Shown: positions 33,078-42,748 of the stretch, one piece after another
How positions within the stretch are numbered: the stretch's first letter is position 1
Layout: every line of letters begins with the position of its first letter
Assembly: GCF_024346955.1 (NCBI RefSeq)
Contig: NZ_AP024883.1
Span: forward strand, 2,728,001-2,792,000
Origin: Vibrio mangrovi
GTDB lineage: Bacteria; Pseudomonadota; Gammaproteobacteria; Enterobacterales; Vibrionaceae
Length of the DNA: 64,000 nt
Direction of reading: 5' to 3'
Program-made: the position numbers and the translations under genes
Notes under the pieces: model-generated
Told to the model about the DNA's origin: nothing
The model's database searches: none
The model's input: the letters and a program-made list of their open reading frames with translations, nothing else

Positions 33078-34544
33078 TTATGATCCTAAACGATAGTTTG
33101 GTGCTTCTTTGGTAATCTGAACATCATGGACGTGAGATTCCTGAATTCCTGCGCCGGAAATCCGGACAAATTCAGCCTTGGTACGAAGATCTTCAATGGT
33201 TGCAGAACCTGTCAGTCCCATACAAGAACGCAGTCCGCCCATTTGCTGGTGAACAATTTCTTTGAGCAGGCCTTTATATGCGATACGCCCTTCGATACCT
33301 TCAGGAACCAGCTTATCCGCAGCATTATCAGACTGGAAGTAACGGTCAGAAGAACCTTTCGACATTGCACCCAGAGATCCCATACCGCGGTATGATTTAT
33401 AAGAACGTCCCTGATAAAGAATAACTTCTCCCGGCGCTTCTTCTGTACCGGCGAACATTGAGCCAACCATGACACAGGATGCACCGGCCGCAATTGCTTT
33501 ACAGATATCACCAGAGAAGCGGATACCACCATCACCAATCACTGGAATTCCGTATTCATTAGCCACAGATGCTGCATCACCAATCGCTGAAATTTGTGGT
33601 ACACCAACACCGGTAACAATCCGGGTTGTACAGATAGAACCAGGGCCAATACCAACTTTTACTGCGCTGACACCAGCTTCAATCAACGCACGGGCACCTT
33701 CAGCAGTTGCAACATTTCCGCCGATAATATCCAGATCAGGGAAAGCAGCACGCGTATCACGAATGCGTTGAAGAACACCTTCAGAATGACCGTGGGATGA
33801 GTCAATCAGTAACACATCGACACCAGCTTCAACCAACGCCTGAACACGCTCTTCGTTTCCAGCTCCGGCTCCGACAGCAGCACCGACACGTAAACGTCCC
33901 TGATCATCTTTACAGGCATTTGGTGCAATTTCTGCTTTATGGAAATCTTTTGCTGTAATCATACCGGTGAGCTGAAATTCATCATTCACAACCAGAACTT
34001 TCTCAACGCGGGCCTGATGCATTTTTTCCTGAACTTCAGCGCGGGAAGCGCCTTCTTTCACAGCTGCCAGACGTTCTTTTGGCGTCATCACAGCAGAAAC
34101 TTTTTTCGTCAGGTCGGTAACGAAACGAACATCACGACCAGTGATGATACCAACTAATTCATTATTCTCACTGACAACAGGGAAACCGGCAAAACCATGT
34201 TTTTCTGTCAGAGCCATCACATCAGCAATGGTTTGTTCCGGCTGAACTGTGACAGGAGATGTCACAATACCTGCTTCGTAGATTTTTACCTGACGAACCT
34301 GAGCAGCCTGCTGCTCGATTGACATATTCTTATGAATAAAACCAATCCCACCTTCCTGCGCCAGAGCAATCGCAAGACGGGCCTCAGTTACCGTATCCAT
34401 AGACGCAGAAATCATAGGAATATTCAGCGTGATATTTTTGGTTAGCCGGGTTTTTAGATCGGCAGTATTCGGGAGAACAGTTGAATGGGCAGGGACGAGC
34501 AACACGTCATCAAAAGTCAAAGCTTCTTTGGCGATTCGTAGCAT
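33078..34544 (-). CDS. guaB: Inosine-5'-monophosphate dehydrogenase
   Basis: Oxidises IMP to XMP with NAD, the committed step to guanine nucleotides. The 488-residue TIM barrel carries a CBS pair at about 93-205 ('GIVTSPVTVQPEQTIADVM', 'EKVLVVNDEFQLTGMIT'), the catalytic Cys in 'GPGSICTTRIVTGVG', and the flap 'YRGMGSLGAMSKGSSDRY'. The start was set at the ATG of MLRIAKEALTFDD, matching E. coli; the frame also opens at a TTG two codons earlier. It is the first gene of guaBA and diverges from xseA. Confidence 0.97.
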   Translation of the reverse strand: MLRIAKEALTFDDVLLVPAHSTVLPNTADLKTRLTKNITLNIPMISASMDTVTEARLAIALAQEGGIGFIHKNMSIEQQAAQVRQVKIYEAGIVTSPVTVQPEQTIADVMALTEKHGFAGFPVVSENNELVGIITGRDVRFVTDLTKKVSAVMTPKERLAAVKEGASRAEVQEKMHQARVEKVLVVNDEFQLTGMITAKDFHKAEIAPNACKDDQGRLRVGAAVGAGAGNEERVQALVEAGVDVLLIDSSHGHSEGVLQRIRDTRAAFPDLDIIGGNVATAEGARALIEAGVSAVKVGIGPGSICTTRIVTGVGVPQISAIGDAASVANEYGIPVIGDGGIRFSGDICKAIAAGASCVMVGSMFAGTEEAPGEVILYQGRSYKSYRGMGSLGAMSKGSSDRYFQSDNAADKLVPEGIEGRIAYKGLLKEIVHQQMGGLRSCMGLTGSATIEDLRTKAEFVRISGAGIQESHVHDVQITKEAPNYRLGS

Positions 34545-34685
34545 TTGCAATATCTCACAGCAAGGGTGTTAAAAGAAATAACCCAACACTTTAAGGTTTT
34601 TGGATCAAAGTGAATTGGATTTGATATTGCGGACGGATTATACCGAGCCATTTCCTGTTTTACTACACATTTTTTCAATTTTTAT

Positions 34686-34713
34686 TTGCAATTACCCCCT
34701 TGATATGTATTAT
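34686..34713 (+). promoter_or_regulatory. Possible sigma-70 promoter of xseA
   Basis: TTGCAA (34686-34691) and TATTAT (34708-34713) are separated by 16 bp and lie about 40 bp before the xseA start. Prediction from spacing and resemblance only. Confidence 0.4.
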
Positions 34714-34754
34714 ATTGCCGCTAATTTCCATTCCTACGGCCATGACATTCGCCC

Positions 34755-36095
34755 GTGCTAGCTGCAAAGAATCAAAACATCTATACCGTATCCCGTCTGA
34801 ATGCCGAAGTCCGGCTCCTGCTTGAAAATGAGATGGGAATTGTCTGGCTTATCGGTGAAATATCTAACTTTTCAGCACCAGTCTCCGGACACTGGTATTT
34901 ATCACTAAAAGATGCCAGAGCTCAGGTGAAATGCGCAATGTTCAAAGGGAACAACCGCTTTGTCACCTTTAAACCGAAGAATGGTCAGCAAGTTCTGGTT
35001 AAAGCCCGTCTGTCTTTATACGAGCCCCGTGGTGATTATCAGCTCATTATCGAAAGCATGCAGGCTGAAGGTGACGGACGTCTGCAACAGGAATTTGAGC
35101 AACTAAAACAAAAGCTGGCCGCAGAAGGTCTTTTTGCACAAAGCAATAAAAAAACACTACCGGAACACCCTCAATGCGTGGGCATCATCACCTCAAAAAC
35201 CGGTGCCGCACTATTTGATATTCTCGATGTATTAAAACGCAGAGATCCGACACTTCCCGTCATCATCTACCCGACAATGGTTCAGGGAGAAGATGCAGCT
35301 ATCCGGATTGCTCAGGCAATTGGCCGAGCCAATGAACGCCGGGAATGTGATGTTTTGATTGTTGGTCGCGGTGGTGGCTCTTTGGAAGATCTCTGGTGTT
35401 TCAATCATGAAATCGTAGCCCGGACCATAGCTGCCAGTCAGATTCCAATCGTCAGTGCTGTTGGTCATGAAATTGATGTGACTATTGCAGATTTCGTTGC
35501 CGATGTGCGTGCACCAACCCCGTCAGCCGCAGCAGAACTGGTCAGTCAGGATAGCAGCTACAAGCGAACCGGCCTGACGAACTACCGCACTCGTCTGAAT
35601 CACGCAATACGCTATTATCTGGCAGCCCAGCGTCAGAAAAGCCAGACGCTGCAACATGCACTGGAGAAACAACATCCGACTTATCGCCTGGAACGACAGA
35701 TTCAGCAAATGGATGAACTGAGTATTCGCCTCCAGCAGGCAATGCAACACTATTTATCCAGACATGCCCAAATGCTGGAGAGAACCGCTTACCGGCTCAA
35801 ACTCAACTCTCCGGAAAAACAGCTCCAACAACAACATTATCTGCTGACAAAGTATGAACAGCGCGGGATCGATGCCATCGAGAGAAAACTACTTCACTCA
35901 CGTCATCAACTGGCACTGGCAGCCGAAACACTGGAAGCGGTCAGCCCTCTCTCAACATTAAAACGGGGATACTCCGTCACCCAGAATCAGGCGGGGCATA
36001 TCATTCGGAGCCGGAATGAAGTACAACCCGGAGAAGTTATTACGACCCGGCTTGCCGACGGAAGCATCCGTGCAACCGTACTTCCGTCAGACTAA
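34755..36095 (+). CDS. xseA: Exodeoxyribonuclease VII large subunit
   Basis: With XseB forms exonuclease VII, which degrades single-stranded DNA in both directions. The 446-residue chain (E. coli 456) has the N-terminal OB fold ('IYTVSRLNAEVRLLLENEMG', 'EISNFSAPVSGHWYLSLKD'), the catalytic-core motifs 'GIITSKTGAALFDIL', 'VGRGGGSLEDLWCFN' and 'SAVGHEIDVTIADFVAD', and a long coiled coil at about 260-400. The start is GTG: an in-frame TGA lies just four codons upstream and no ATG fits. It is convergent with yfgJ, with the stops overlapping by 3 bp. Confidence 0.95.
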   Translation: MLAAKNQNIYTVSRLNAEVRLLLENEMGIVWLIGEISNFSAPVSGHWYLSLKDARAQVKCAMFKGNNRFVTFKPKNGQQVLVKARLSLYEPRGDYQLIIESMQAEGDGRLQQEFEQLKQKLAAEGLFAQSNKKTLPEHPQCVGIITSKTGAALFDILDVLKRRDPTLPVIIYPTMVQGEDAAIRIAQAIGRANERRECDVLIVGRGGGSLEDLWCFNHEIVARTIAASQIPIVSAVGHEIDVTIADFVADVRAPTPSAAAELVSQDSSYKRTGLTNYRTRLNHAIRYYLAAQRQKSQTLQHALEKQHPTYRLERQIQQMDELSIRLQQAMQHYLSRHAQMLERTAYRLKLNSPEKQLQQQHYLLTKYEQRGIDAIERKLLHSRHQLALAAETLEAVSPLSTLKRGYSVTQNQAGHIIRSRNEVQPGEVITTRLADGSIRATVLPSD

Positions 36096-36325
36096 TTATC
36101 AGTAGGCTGAAATACCAATCGTAATCTGGGATCACGCTTTGACTTCTGTTCATTGCACTGCGGGCAAAAATAACTCACTGCACCACACGCCTGTAAACGT
36201 TCTAACTCAACCTGACAATCAGGACAATAAGCAATTTTCTGGTAGTGAACAGCACATTTGGGACAGTAGTACTGTCCATCCCATATCAGTTCTTCACGAC
36301 ATTCCGGGCATTGATTCTGGCTCAT
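36092..36325 (-). CDS. yfgJ: Small zinc-ribbon protein YfgJ
   Basis: A 77-residue protein made of CxxC knuckles: 'CPECREEL', 'CPKCAVHY', 'CPDCQVEL' and 'CPQCNEQ', matching the pattern of E. coli YfgJ including 'LQACGAVSYFC'. It presumably binds zinc through two rubredoxin-like ribbons; no function is established. The start was set at the ATG directly after GGAGGAAGT; an upstream ATG four codons earlier lies inside that ribosome site. It is near der and xseA as in other gammaproteobacteria. Confidence 0.88.
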   Translation of the reverse strand: MSQNQCPECREELIWDGQYYCPKCAVHYQKIAYCPDCQVELERLQACGAVSYFCPQCNEQKSKRDPRLRLVFQPTDN

Positions 36326-36735
36326 ACTTCCTCCCATTCAGTAAGTCTCTTCCCCTGAAAAATGATCCCTCAAGCAACAGGATCAGATCCGGGTTTATCG
36401 TTTCTATTGTATACTGAATGGCTCAGAAACACATAAAGCACCATTCTTGCTGATAAAAATAAGACCATAGCAATGATCCAATCAGCACTCGATTCGATCT
36501 TTTGCTGATCTCATGCTTTATTCACTTTGATCAGCGATCAATACCAAAAAGAACATTTATATAACCACATACCGAAAGCATAAGTTACATGTTCTGTTTT
36601 TGGATTTTAAACGATATTTTATAAAGACTAACACATCTATTTACACAGCTATTAGTATTTCATAAAAAGATCATCTGACTTACAGTACTGTGTATTTCAA
36701 TCATAACGCCATAAATAAAAATATATCGTACACAC
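36326..36735. other. AT-rich gene-free stretch between yfgJ and der
   Basis: No gene or RNA is recognisable. It contains GCTGATC (36504-36510) and GATCAGC (36529-36535) as a 7-bp inverted repeat. The promoter of yfgJ should lie at the left end. Confidence 0.5.
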
Positions 36736-36764
36736 AATAAAAAACCCGGGCTATCTGGCCCGGG
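36736..36764 (-). terminator. Terminator of the der operon
   Basis: CCCGGGC (36745-36751), loop TATCTG, GCCCGGG (36758-36764). On the minus strand the stem is followed by TTTTTTATT. It lies about 22 bases after the der stop. Confidence 0.9.
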
Positions 36765-36786
36765 CTTATTCTGAGAAGTGCAAAAA

Positions 36787-38277
36787 CTACTTTTTACGAT
36801 GCTTCATCATCGACATCAGACGTTTCTTCTGTCTCTCCTGAGATAATGTCAGCTTAGATGACTTATTCTCATATGGGTTTTCACTGCTCTGGAACTGAAT
36901 CCGGATTGGAGTACCCATAATCTCAAGCGACTTACGGTAATAGTTCATCAGATAACGCTTATAGGCATCGGGAAGTTCATTAACCAGATTCCCGTGAATA
37001 ACGATGATCGGCGGATTATAACCACCGGCATGAGCATATTTTAGTTTCACCCGCCGTCCACGAACCATCGGTGGCTGGTGATCTTCCGTAGCCATTTTCA
37101 TGATTCGGGTCAGAACAGATGTACTCACCCGGGTTGTTGCTGACTTGTATGCCTCTTCTACCGACTCAAACAGATGGCCGACGCCTGTGCCATGCAGTGC
37201 TGAAATAAAGTGAATCCGGGCGAAATCAACAAATCCCAGCCGACGATCCAACTCTTTTTTCACCCTTTCTTTGACATCAGAATCCAGCCCATCCCACTTA
37301 TTAACGGCTAACACGATAGAACGTCCGGCATTCAGCGCAAAACCAAGCAGGCTTAAATCCTGATCAGAAATATTTTCTCTGGCATCGATCAATAGCAATA
37401 TAACATTCGCATCTTCAATCGCTTTCAACGTCTTAACAACAGAAAACTTCTCGACGGTTTCATGAATCCGCTTACGACGCCGGACACCGGCAGTGTCGAT
37501 CAATACATATTCACGCTCATTACGCTGCATCGGAATGTAGATCGAATCACGGGTCGTTCCCGGCATATCATAAACAACCACACGCTCTTCACCCAGAATA
37601 CGGTTGGTTAAGGTCGATTTGCCGACATTAGGCCGACCGATAATTGCCAGTTTAATCGGCTGAGCCTGCAAACGCAGATACTCGGCTTCCGCTTCCTCTT
37701 CGGTATATTCCAGAGCCGCTGATTCTTCTGCTGTCTCAATATCCGTCAGATCTTCGATTTCAGCTTCAGCCCGCGCTTTCAACTCCTGAATCGTGGGTTC
37801 CAGAACACGTTCGATCAGCGCATTAACACCCCGACCATGTGCTGCTGCAATCTGATACATCTGTGTCATTCCCAACTGCCAGAACTCAGCACTGGCAGCG
37901 TCAGCATCAATACCGTCCACTTTATTGACAACCAGGAACGAAGTTTTCTCGATTCTACGCAGATGTGAAGCGATACCTTCATCAGCAGGCGTCAGTCCGG
38001 CACGCCCATCGACCATGAACAGAACAACATCAGCTTCTTCAATTGCAGCCAGAGATTGTTCTGCCATTTTGCTTTCTACACCTTCTTCACCACCGTCAAT
38101 ACCTCCGGTATCAACCACGATGAATTCTTGTTCGCCTACTTTGGCATGACCGTACTTACGGTCACGGGTCAGACCGGGAAAGTCTGCAACCAATGCATCG
38201 CGAGTGCGGGTCAGCCGGTTAAATAACGTAGATTTACCGACATTCGGACGCCCGACCAGCGCAACAACAGGAACCAT
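36787..38277 (-). CDS. der: Ribosome assembly GTPase Der (EngA)
   Basis: Essential GTPase in 50S subunit maturation. The 496-residue chain has two tandem G domains: G1 loops GRPNVGKSTLFNRL near residue 9 and GRPNVGKSTLTNRI near residue 210, each followed by PGLTRD or PGTTRD. An acidic linker lies between them, and a KH-like C-terminal domain with a basic tail (MKHRKK) ends the chain. The start was set at the ATG of MVPVVALVG, as in E. coli, with AGAGGTT upstream; 13 extra codons above it lack support. It is last of the hisS-yfgM-bamB-der series. Confidence 0.97.
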   Translation of the reverse strand: MVPVVALVGRPNVGKSTLFNRLTRTRDALVADFPGLTRDRKYGHAKVGEQEFIVVDTGGIDGGEEGVESKMAEQSLAAIEEADVVLFMVDGRAGLTPADEGIASHLRRIEKTSFLVVNKVDGIDADAASAEFWQLGMTQMYQIAAAHGRGVNALIERVLEPTIQELKARAEAEIEDLTDIETAEESAALEYTEEEAEAEYLRLQAQPIKLAIIGRPNVGKSTLTNRILGEERVVVYDMPGTTRDSIYIPMQRNEREYVLIDTAGVRRRKRIHETVEKFSVVKTLKAIEDANVILLLIDARENISDQDLSLLGFALNAGRSIVLAVNKWDGLDSDVKERVKKELDRRLGFVDFARIHFISALHGTGVGHLFESVEEAYKSATTRVSTSVLTRIMKMATEDHQPPMVRGRRVKLKYAHAGGYNPPIIVIHGNLVNELPDAYKRYLMNYYRKSLEIMGTPIRIQFQSSENPYENKSSKLTLSQERQKKRLMSMMKHRKK

Positions 38278-38421
38278 AACAACCTCTAAATCATTCAATG
38301 CTATGCGTATAACCACAGGGTAACGTCAATTCATTTACATGAATCGGCCCGGTCATAACACACAGCGCTGTAACATCCTTCAGCTCGTAAGCCTAAAAGA
38401 GCTACAGTTAAAATCACAATA

Positions 38422-38453
38422 AAATGGCTCCTAACTGTTTCCAGCCAGGAGCC
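38422..38453 (-). terminator. Possible terminator after bamB
   Basis: GGCTCCT (38426-38432) and AGGAGCC (38447-38453) pair; on the minus strand the stem is followed by ATTTTATTG. It lies between bamB and der, so may only partly stop transcription into der. Confidence 0.6.
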
Positions 38454-38478
38454 GATCATAAAATTATATCACGAATTC

Positions 38479-39642
38479 TTAACGGATCGTCAGTTTCTTC
38501 ACATCACCGTTTCGGGTGATCAGCAGATAGCCATTGCCAGGTAACGCTATCGGAGAAACTGCAAAGCCGCTGCTATTCACAAACTGCTGCGCAACAAACT
38601 CACCACTGCTACGATCAATCCAATACAGATAACCTTCACTGTCTCCAACAACAACATAATTACTGATCATAACCGGTGCCGTAACCAAGCGGTGTTCAAG
38701 TTTATTATTGGTCCACAGCTCCGTTCCGCTGCGCGCATCAACAGCTACAATATGATCTTCATCCGTCACAAGAAACAGTCGACCGCCATCGGTTGCCATA
38801 TCTTTTGCTGAAGAATAGGTGCGTTTCCATATTGGCTTTCCAGAGCGAAGATCGATATCAACCAACTGACCGTTGTAGCCAATCGTATACAGTGATTCAC
38901 CCATAATCAGTGGAGAAGCATCGACATCAACCAGTCGATCAATTTCTGTTGCCCCTTTAGGAATCCCAATTGGCTGCTGCCAAATCATCTGCCCCTGAGC
39001 AGTAATCGCAGCGGCCAGCCTGCCAGCAGCAGTTCCCCAGAAAACACCACCAGAAAGTGCAACCGGTTCACTGACGCCACGCAATGTTAAATTCGGAACT
39101 TCCGTACTGATTACCCACTGTTCTTCACCACTGGTTTGATCCAGAGCGGTCAGGTTCCCGTTACTGGTATTAATGATCAACAGGTGACCATCAGTGGTCG
39201 GCGACGCCAGTATTTCTCCACCGATATTATGCTTCCACTTAAGCTCACCGGTTTTGGCATCTAATGCATAGACAACACCATTTTCACTACCGACATAAAC
39301 CTGGTTTAATCCGGTATCAATTCCACCAGCCAGACGGATAGGATCATCAACTTCCAGATCCTGCTGCCAGAGCTCTTTACCATTCTCCGGATTCAGAGCT
39401 TTAACCAGACCATCCCGATCGGCAACAAAAATAGTGTCATACGCGTATTTAGGTTTCAGTTTCGAAAAATAATGACCGACCCCACTCCCAACAGAAGCCC
39501 GCCATTCGGAATGCGGTGTAAACTGGCTATTCACGACGGGAACCGGTGCCATCACCACCGATTCTTCCTCTCCGGAACATCCAGCCAATCCACCAGCAAT
39601 GGCAGTCATTAAAAATAAGTTGCCGAACCACTTTTTCATCAA
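38479..39642 (-). CDS. bamB: Outer membrane assembly lipoprotein BamB
   Basis: BamB is the beta-propeller lipoprotein of the BAM complex that inserts beta-barrel proteins in the outer membrane. The 387-residue precursor has a lipoprotein signal with the lipobox LAGC at about residue 19-22. Eight PQQ-like blades follow, each marked by repeats such as 'ALNPENGKELWQ', 'ALDAKTGELKWK', 'ALDQTSGEEQWV' and 'DIDLRSGKPIWK'. It is 9 bp downstream of yfgM. Length fits E. coli BamB (392). Confidence 0.96.
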   Translation of the reverse strand: MMKKWFGNLFLMTAIAGGLAGCSGEEESVVMAPVPVVNSQFTPHSEWRASVGSGVGHYFSKLKPKYAYDTIFVADRDGLVKALNPENGKELWQQDLEVDDPIRLAGGIDTGLNQVYVGSENGVVYALDAKTGELKWKHNIGGEILASPTTDGHLLIINTSNGNLTALDQTSGEEQWVISTEVPNLTLRGVSEPVALSGGVFWGTAAGRLAAAITAQGQMIWQQPIGIPKGATEIDRLVDVDASPLIMGESLYTIGYNGQLVDIDLRSGKPIWKRTYSSAKDMATDGGRLFLVTDEDHIVAVDARSGTELWTNNKLEHRLVTAPVMISNYVVVGDSEGYLYWIDRSSGEFVAQQFVNSSGFAVSPIALPGNGYLLITRNGDVKKLTIR

Positions 39643-39651
39643 CTCACGCCC

Positions 39652-40266
39652 TTATTTGGCAAGATCATCTAACTTCATTTGCAGTGTCTGACTGGCGTCT
39701 TTGGCCTGCTGTGCTTCCGTATAAGCAATATAAGCTGCGTCTTTATCGCCCTGACGCAATGCAATATCACCTTTCAATTCAGCAACACGACCAACCCAGC
39801 CTGTATCTGTAATTCGTTTCAATGACGCCAGCGCACTATCGTAATTACCTTGTTCTGCCTGAATCCGGGCAATCCGGTAGTCAATTAAAGTATCAAGAGC
39901 TGCATCATCCGTATGTTCTTTCGCCCATTCAAGCTGAGCAAGTCCTTCGTCCAGATGTTTCGCATCAACCTGAGATTTAGCCAGTTGCAAGGCTGCGAGA
40001 ACGGAGTAATCACTGTCTGTATGTTGATCAATGAAAGTCTGAACCGTTTTTTCCGCTTCAAGTCCCTGCTGGGAAAGCGAGGCAATCGCATCAGAATACT
40101 GGTGCGAAGCTGCTTCCTGAGCTGCTTTCACTGATGACTGATAATAATTCCAGCCCAGAACGGCTGCCAAGCCAACGACAGTGCCAATAACGACAGCTCT
40201 GCCATTTTCTTTCCACCAACTTTTAATCGCTTCAACTTGTTGTTCTTCGGTATCGTAGAGTTCCAC
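39652..40266 (-). CDS. yfgM: YfgM, SecYEG-associated periplasmic chaperone-network protein
   Basis: The 204-residue protein has a short cytoplasmic N-terminus ('YDTEEQQVEAIKSWWKENG'), one membrane helix at about 24-42 (VVIGTVVGLAAVLGWNYYQ), and a periplasmic TPR-like helical domain. E. coli YfgM (206) associates with the Sec translocon and PpiD. The gene lies between hisS and bamB, as expected, 9 bp from bamB. Confidence 0.94.
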   Translation of the reverse strand: MELYDTEEQQVEAIKSWWKENGRAVVIGTVVGLAAVLGWNYYQSSVKAAQEAASHQYSDAIASLSQQGLEAEKTVQTFIDQHTDSDYSVLAALQLAKSQVDAKHLDEGLAQLEWAKEHTDDAALDTLIDYRIARIQAEQGNYDSALASLKRITDTGWVGRVAELKGDIALRQGDKDAAYIAYTEAQQAKDASQTLQMKLDDLAK

Positions 40267-40313
40267 GTTTTGCCCTCTTTATTAAACTTCCCAGCTGAAT
40301 TTCCCGGCAGTCA

Positions 40314-41588
40314 TCACTTGAAAAAATGAGTCAGTTTTTCAATGACATCTGACTGTGCCACTGTTTCCTGAGTTCCGCCGTTCAAATCTTTGAGTACCAC
40401 CATCTGTTGTGCGACTTCGTCCTCTCCCAGAACCAGCGCAACAGCAGCCCCAACCTTATCAGCCCGCTTAAATTGTTTCTTAAAATTACCGCCACCACAG
40501 TGATTCATTACCCGCAGTCCCGGCATTGACTCCCGTACCTGTTCGGCCAGCTTCATTCCTGCTGACAATGTACCTTCTCCGGCAGTCACCATGTAAACAT
40601 CAACCTGACGTGCAACATCTTCTGTCAGTTCAAGTGCTTCAACCATCAGAACCAGACGTTCCAGCCCCATGGCAAAACCAACCGCCGGTGTCGCCTTACC
40701 ACCCATCTGCTCAACCAGACCATCATAACGACCGCCACCACATACAGTTCCCTGAGCACCAAGACTTTCAGTCACCCATTCGAATACAGTGCGGTTGTAA
40801 TAATCCAGACCACGAACCAGACGTTCATTCACCGAGTATTCGATACCGGCAGCGTCAAGAAGTTCACATAAACCGGCAAAATGAGCTCTGGAATCACCAT
40901 CAAGATAATCTGACAGCTTTGGTGCGTCATTTAAAATCGCCTGAATTTCAGGATTTTTGGTATCCAGAACACGTAATGGGTTGGTATACATGCGACGCTT
41001 ACTGTCTTCATCCAAAACAGATTCATGTTGTTCCAGAAATTCAATCAGCGCAGTCCGGTATTCCGCACGCGCATCAGGAGAACCAATCGAATTCAGTTCC
41101 AGCCGGACATACTGAGCAATCCCCAACTCCCGCCATAAGCGGGCCGTCATCATAATCAATTCCGCATCGATATCCGGCCCATCAAGACCAAACACCTCAA
41201 CACCACACTGATGAAACTGACGATATCGTCCTTTCTGAGGGCGTTCATGGCGGAACATCGGTCCCATATACCACAGACGCTGTTCCTGGTTATACAGCAA
41301 TCCATGCTGGATTCCGGCACGAACACATCCAGCTGTACCTTCAGGACGTAAAGTCAGGCTATCGCCATTACGATCTTCAAAGGTGTACATCTCTTTTTCA
41401 ACCACATCGGTCACTTCACCGATTGCACGACTGAACAGATGTGTCACTTCCACGATCGGCATGCGAATTTCGCTATAGCCGTATGCATTAATAACTTGTT
41501 TTACTGCGCCCTCAACCTTTTGCCAGAGCGGTGATTGTGTCGGAAGGCAGTCGTTCATGCCCCGAATTGCTTGAATTGTTTTTGCCAC
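40314..41588 (-). CDS. hisS: Histidyl-tRNA synthetase
   Basis: Class II aminoacyl-tRNA synthetase of 424 residues (E. coli 424). Motif 2 is 'MGPMFRHERPQKGRYRQFHQ', the histidine-specific motifs are 'LVRGLDYYNRTVFEW' and 'CGGGRYDGLVEQMGG', and motif 3 is 'GFAMGLERL'. The C-terminal anticodon-binding domain runs from about 325. It lies between ispG (27 bp) and yfgM (47 bp) in one transcription unit. Confidence 0.97.
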   Translation of the reverse strand: MAKTIQAIRGMNDCLPTQSPLWQKVEGAVKQVINAYGYSEIRMPIVEVTHLFSRAIGEVTDVVEKEMYTFEDRNGDSLTLRPEGTAGCVRAGIQHGLLYNQEQRLWYMGPMFRHERPQKGRYRQFHQCGVEVFGLDGPDIDAELIMMTARLWRELGIAQYVRLELNSIGSPDARAEYRTALIEFLEQHESVLDEDSKRRMYTNPLRVLDTKNPEIQAILNDAPKLSDYLDGDSRAHFAGLCELLDAAGIEYSVNERLVRGLDYYNRTVFEWVTESLGAQGTVCGGGRYDGLVEQMGGKATPAVGFAMGLERLVLMVEALELTEDVARQVDVYMVTAGEGTLSAGMKLAEQVRESMPGLRVMNHCGGGNFKKQFKRADKVGAAVALVLGEDEVAQQMVVLKDLNGGTQETVAQSDVIEKLTHFFK

Positions 41589-41615
41589 AAGGATTACCGT
41601 AAATTCATAATAATG

Positions 41616-42740
41616 TTAATTGTCTTCGATCTGAGTGACCTGAATACGATTCTGCTGGTCAAGTACTGCTGCTTTGGCCCGGATTCTAGCTTCAAGCTGA
41701 TGAACTAAATCATCATTGTCGAACCGCTCTTTCTGGCGGACGCCGTCCTCATAAAATGCACTTTTCCGGTTACTGCCAGCCAACCCCAGATGTGAAGCTT
41801 CAGCTTCTCCGGGACCGTTTACCACACAACCAATAATAGAAACATCCATCGGCGTAAGAACATCTTCAAGGCGTTCTTCCAGTGCATTGACCGTTCCGAT
41901 GACATCAAACTCCTGACGGGAGCAGCTAGGACAGGCGATAAAATTAATTCCCCGGGAACGAATCCTCAGTGATTTGAGGATATCAAATCCGACTTTAATT
42001 TCTTCTACGGGATTGGCAGCCAGAGAAATACGCAATGTATCGCCGATACCTTCAGCAAGCAACATCCCGAGACCGACGGATGATTTGACCGCTCCGGCTC
42101 GAGCACCACCGGCTTCAGTAATACCGAGATGCAACGGTTGATCGATTTTCTGAGCCAGCAGACGATAAGAATCAACAGCCAGAAAAACGTCGGAAGCCTT
42201 CACACTCACCTTAAACTGATCGAAGTTAAGACGATCCAGAATGTCGACATGACGCATAGCAGATTCTACCAGAGCTTCTGCTGTCGGCTCTCCATACTTC
42301 TGTTGAATATCTTTTTCCAGTGAACCACCGTTGACACCAATCCGGATAGGAATGCCTTTATCCCGGGCACAGTCAACAACAGCACGAATCCGTTCTTCCC
42401 GACCGATATTCCCCGGATTGATCCGTAGGCAATCAACGCCGTATTCAGCAACCTGCAGAGCGATGCGGTAATCAAAATGAATATCAGCGACCAAAGGAAC
42501 GGACACCTGTTTTTTGATTTCCCGGAATGCTTCCGCCGCATCCATCGTCGGAACTGAAACACGGACGATATCAGCTCCCACTTTTTCCAGTGAACGAATT
42601 TGAGCGACCGTTGCATCCACATCGGTCGTTCTGGTATTTGTCATCGACTGAACAGCGATGGGAGCACCATCGCCGATAGGAACATCACCGACGTAAATAC
42701 GTGTCGAACGGCGACGTTTTATTGGGGACTCATGTTGCAT
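41616..42740 (-). CDS. ispG: 4-hydroxy-3-methylbut-2-enyl diphosphate synthase (IspG/GcpE)
   Basis: Fe-S enzyme of the MEP isoprenoid pathway, converting MEcPP to HMBPP. The 374-residue protein has the TIM barrel ('PIAVQSMTNTRTTDVDATV') and the C-terminal 4Fe-4S ligands in CPSCSRQEFD and GCVVNGPGEA. It is 8 bp after rodZ and 27 bp before hisS. Its need for clusters fits well with the isc operon a few kb away, although that linkage is only positional. Confidence 0.97.
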   Translation of the reverse strand: MQHESPIKRRRSTRIYVGDVPIGDGAPIAVQSMTNTRTTDVDATVAQIRSLEKVGADIVRVSVPTMDAAEAFREIKKQVSVPLVADIHFDYRIALQVAEYGVDCLRINPGNIGREERIRAVVDCARDKGIPIRIGVNGGSLEKDIQQKYGEPTAEALVESAMRHVDILDRLNFDQFKVSVKASDVFLAVDSYRLLAQKIDQPLHLGITEAGGARAGAVKSSVGLGMLLAEGIGDTLRISLAANPVEEIKVGFDILKSLRIRSRGINFIACPSCSRQEFDVIGTVNALEERLEDVLTPMDVSIIGCVVNGPGEAEASHLGLAGSNRKSAFYEDGVRQKERFDNDDLVHQLEARIRAKAAVLDQQNRIQVTQIEDN

Positions 42741-42748
42741 ATTTTTAT

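Noticed and set aside
36504..36535. GCTGATC...GATCAGC inverted repeat as a small RNA terminator
   Set aside because: Only 7 bp with an 18-base spacer and no T-run; insufficient to claim an RNA gene.
40526..41155. 209-codon plus-strand frame opposite hisS
   Set aside because: Proline/glutamine/histidine-rich shadow of a conserved gene; no independent evidence of coding.
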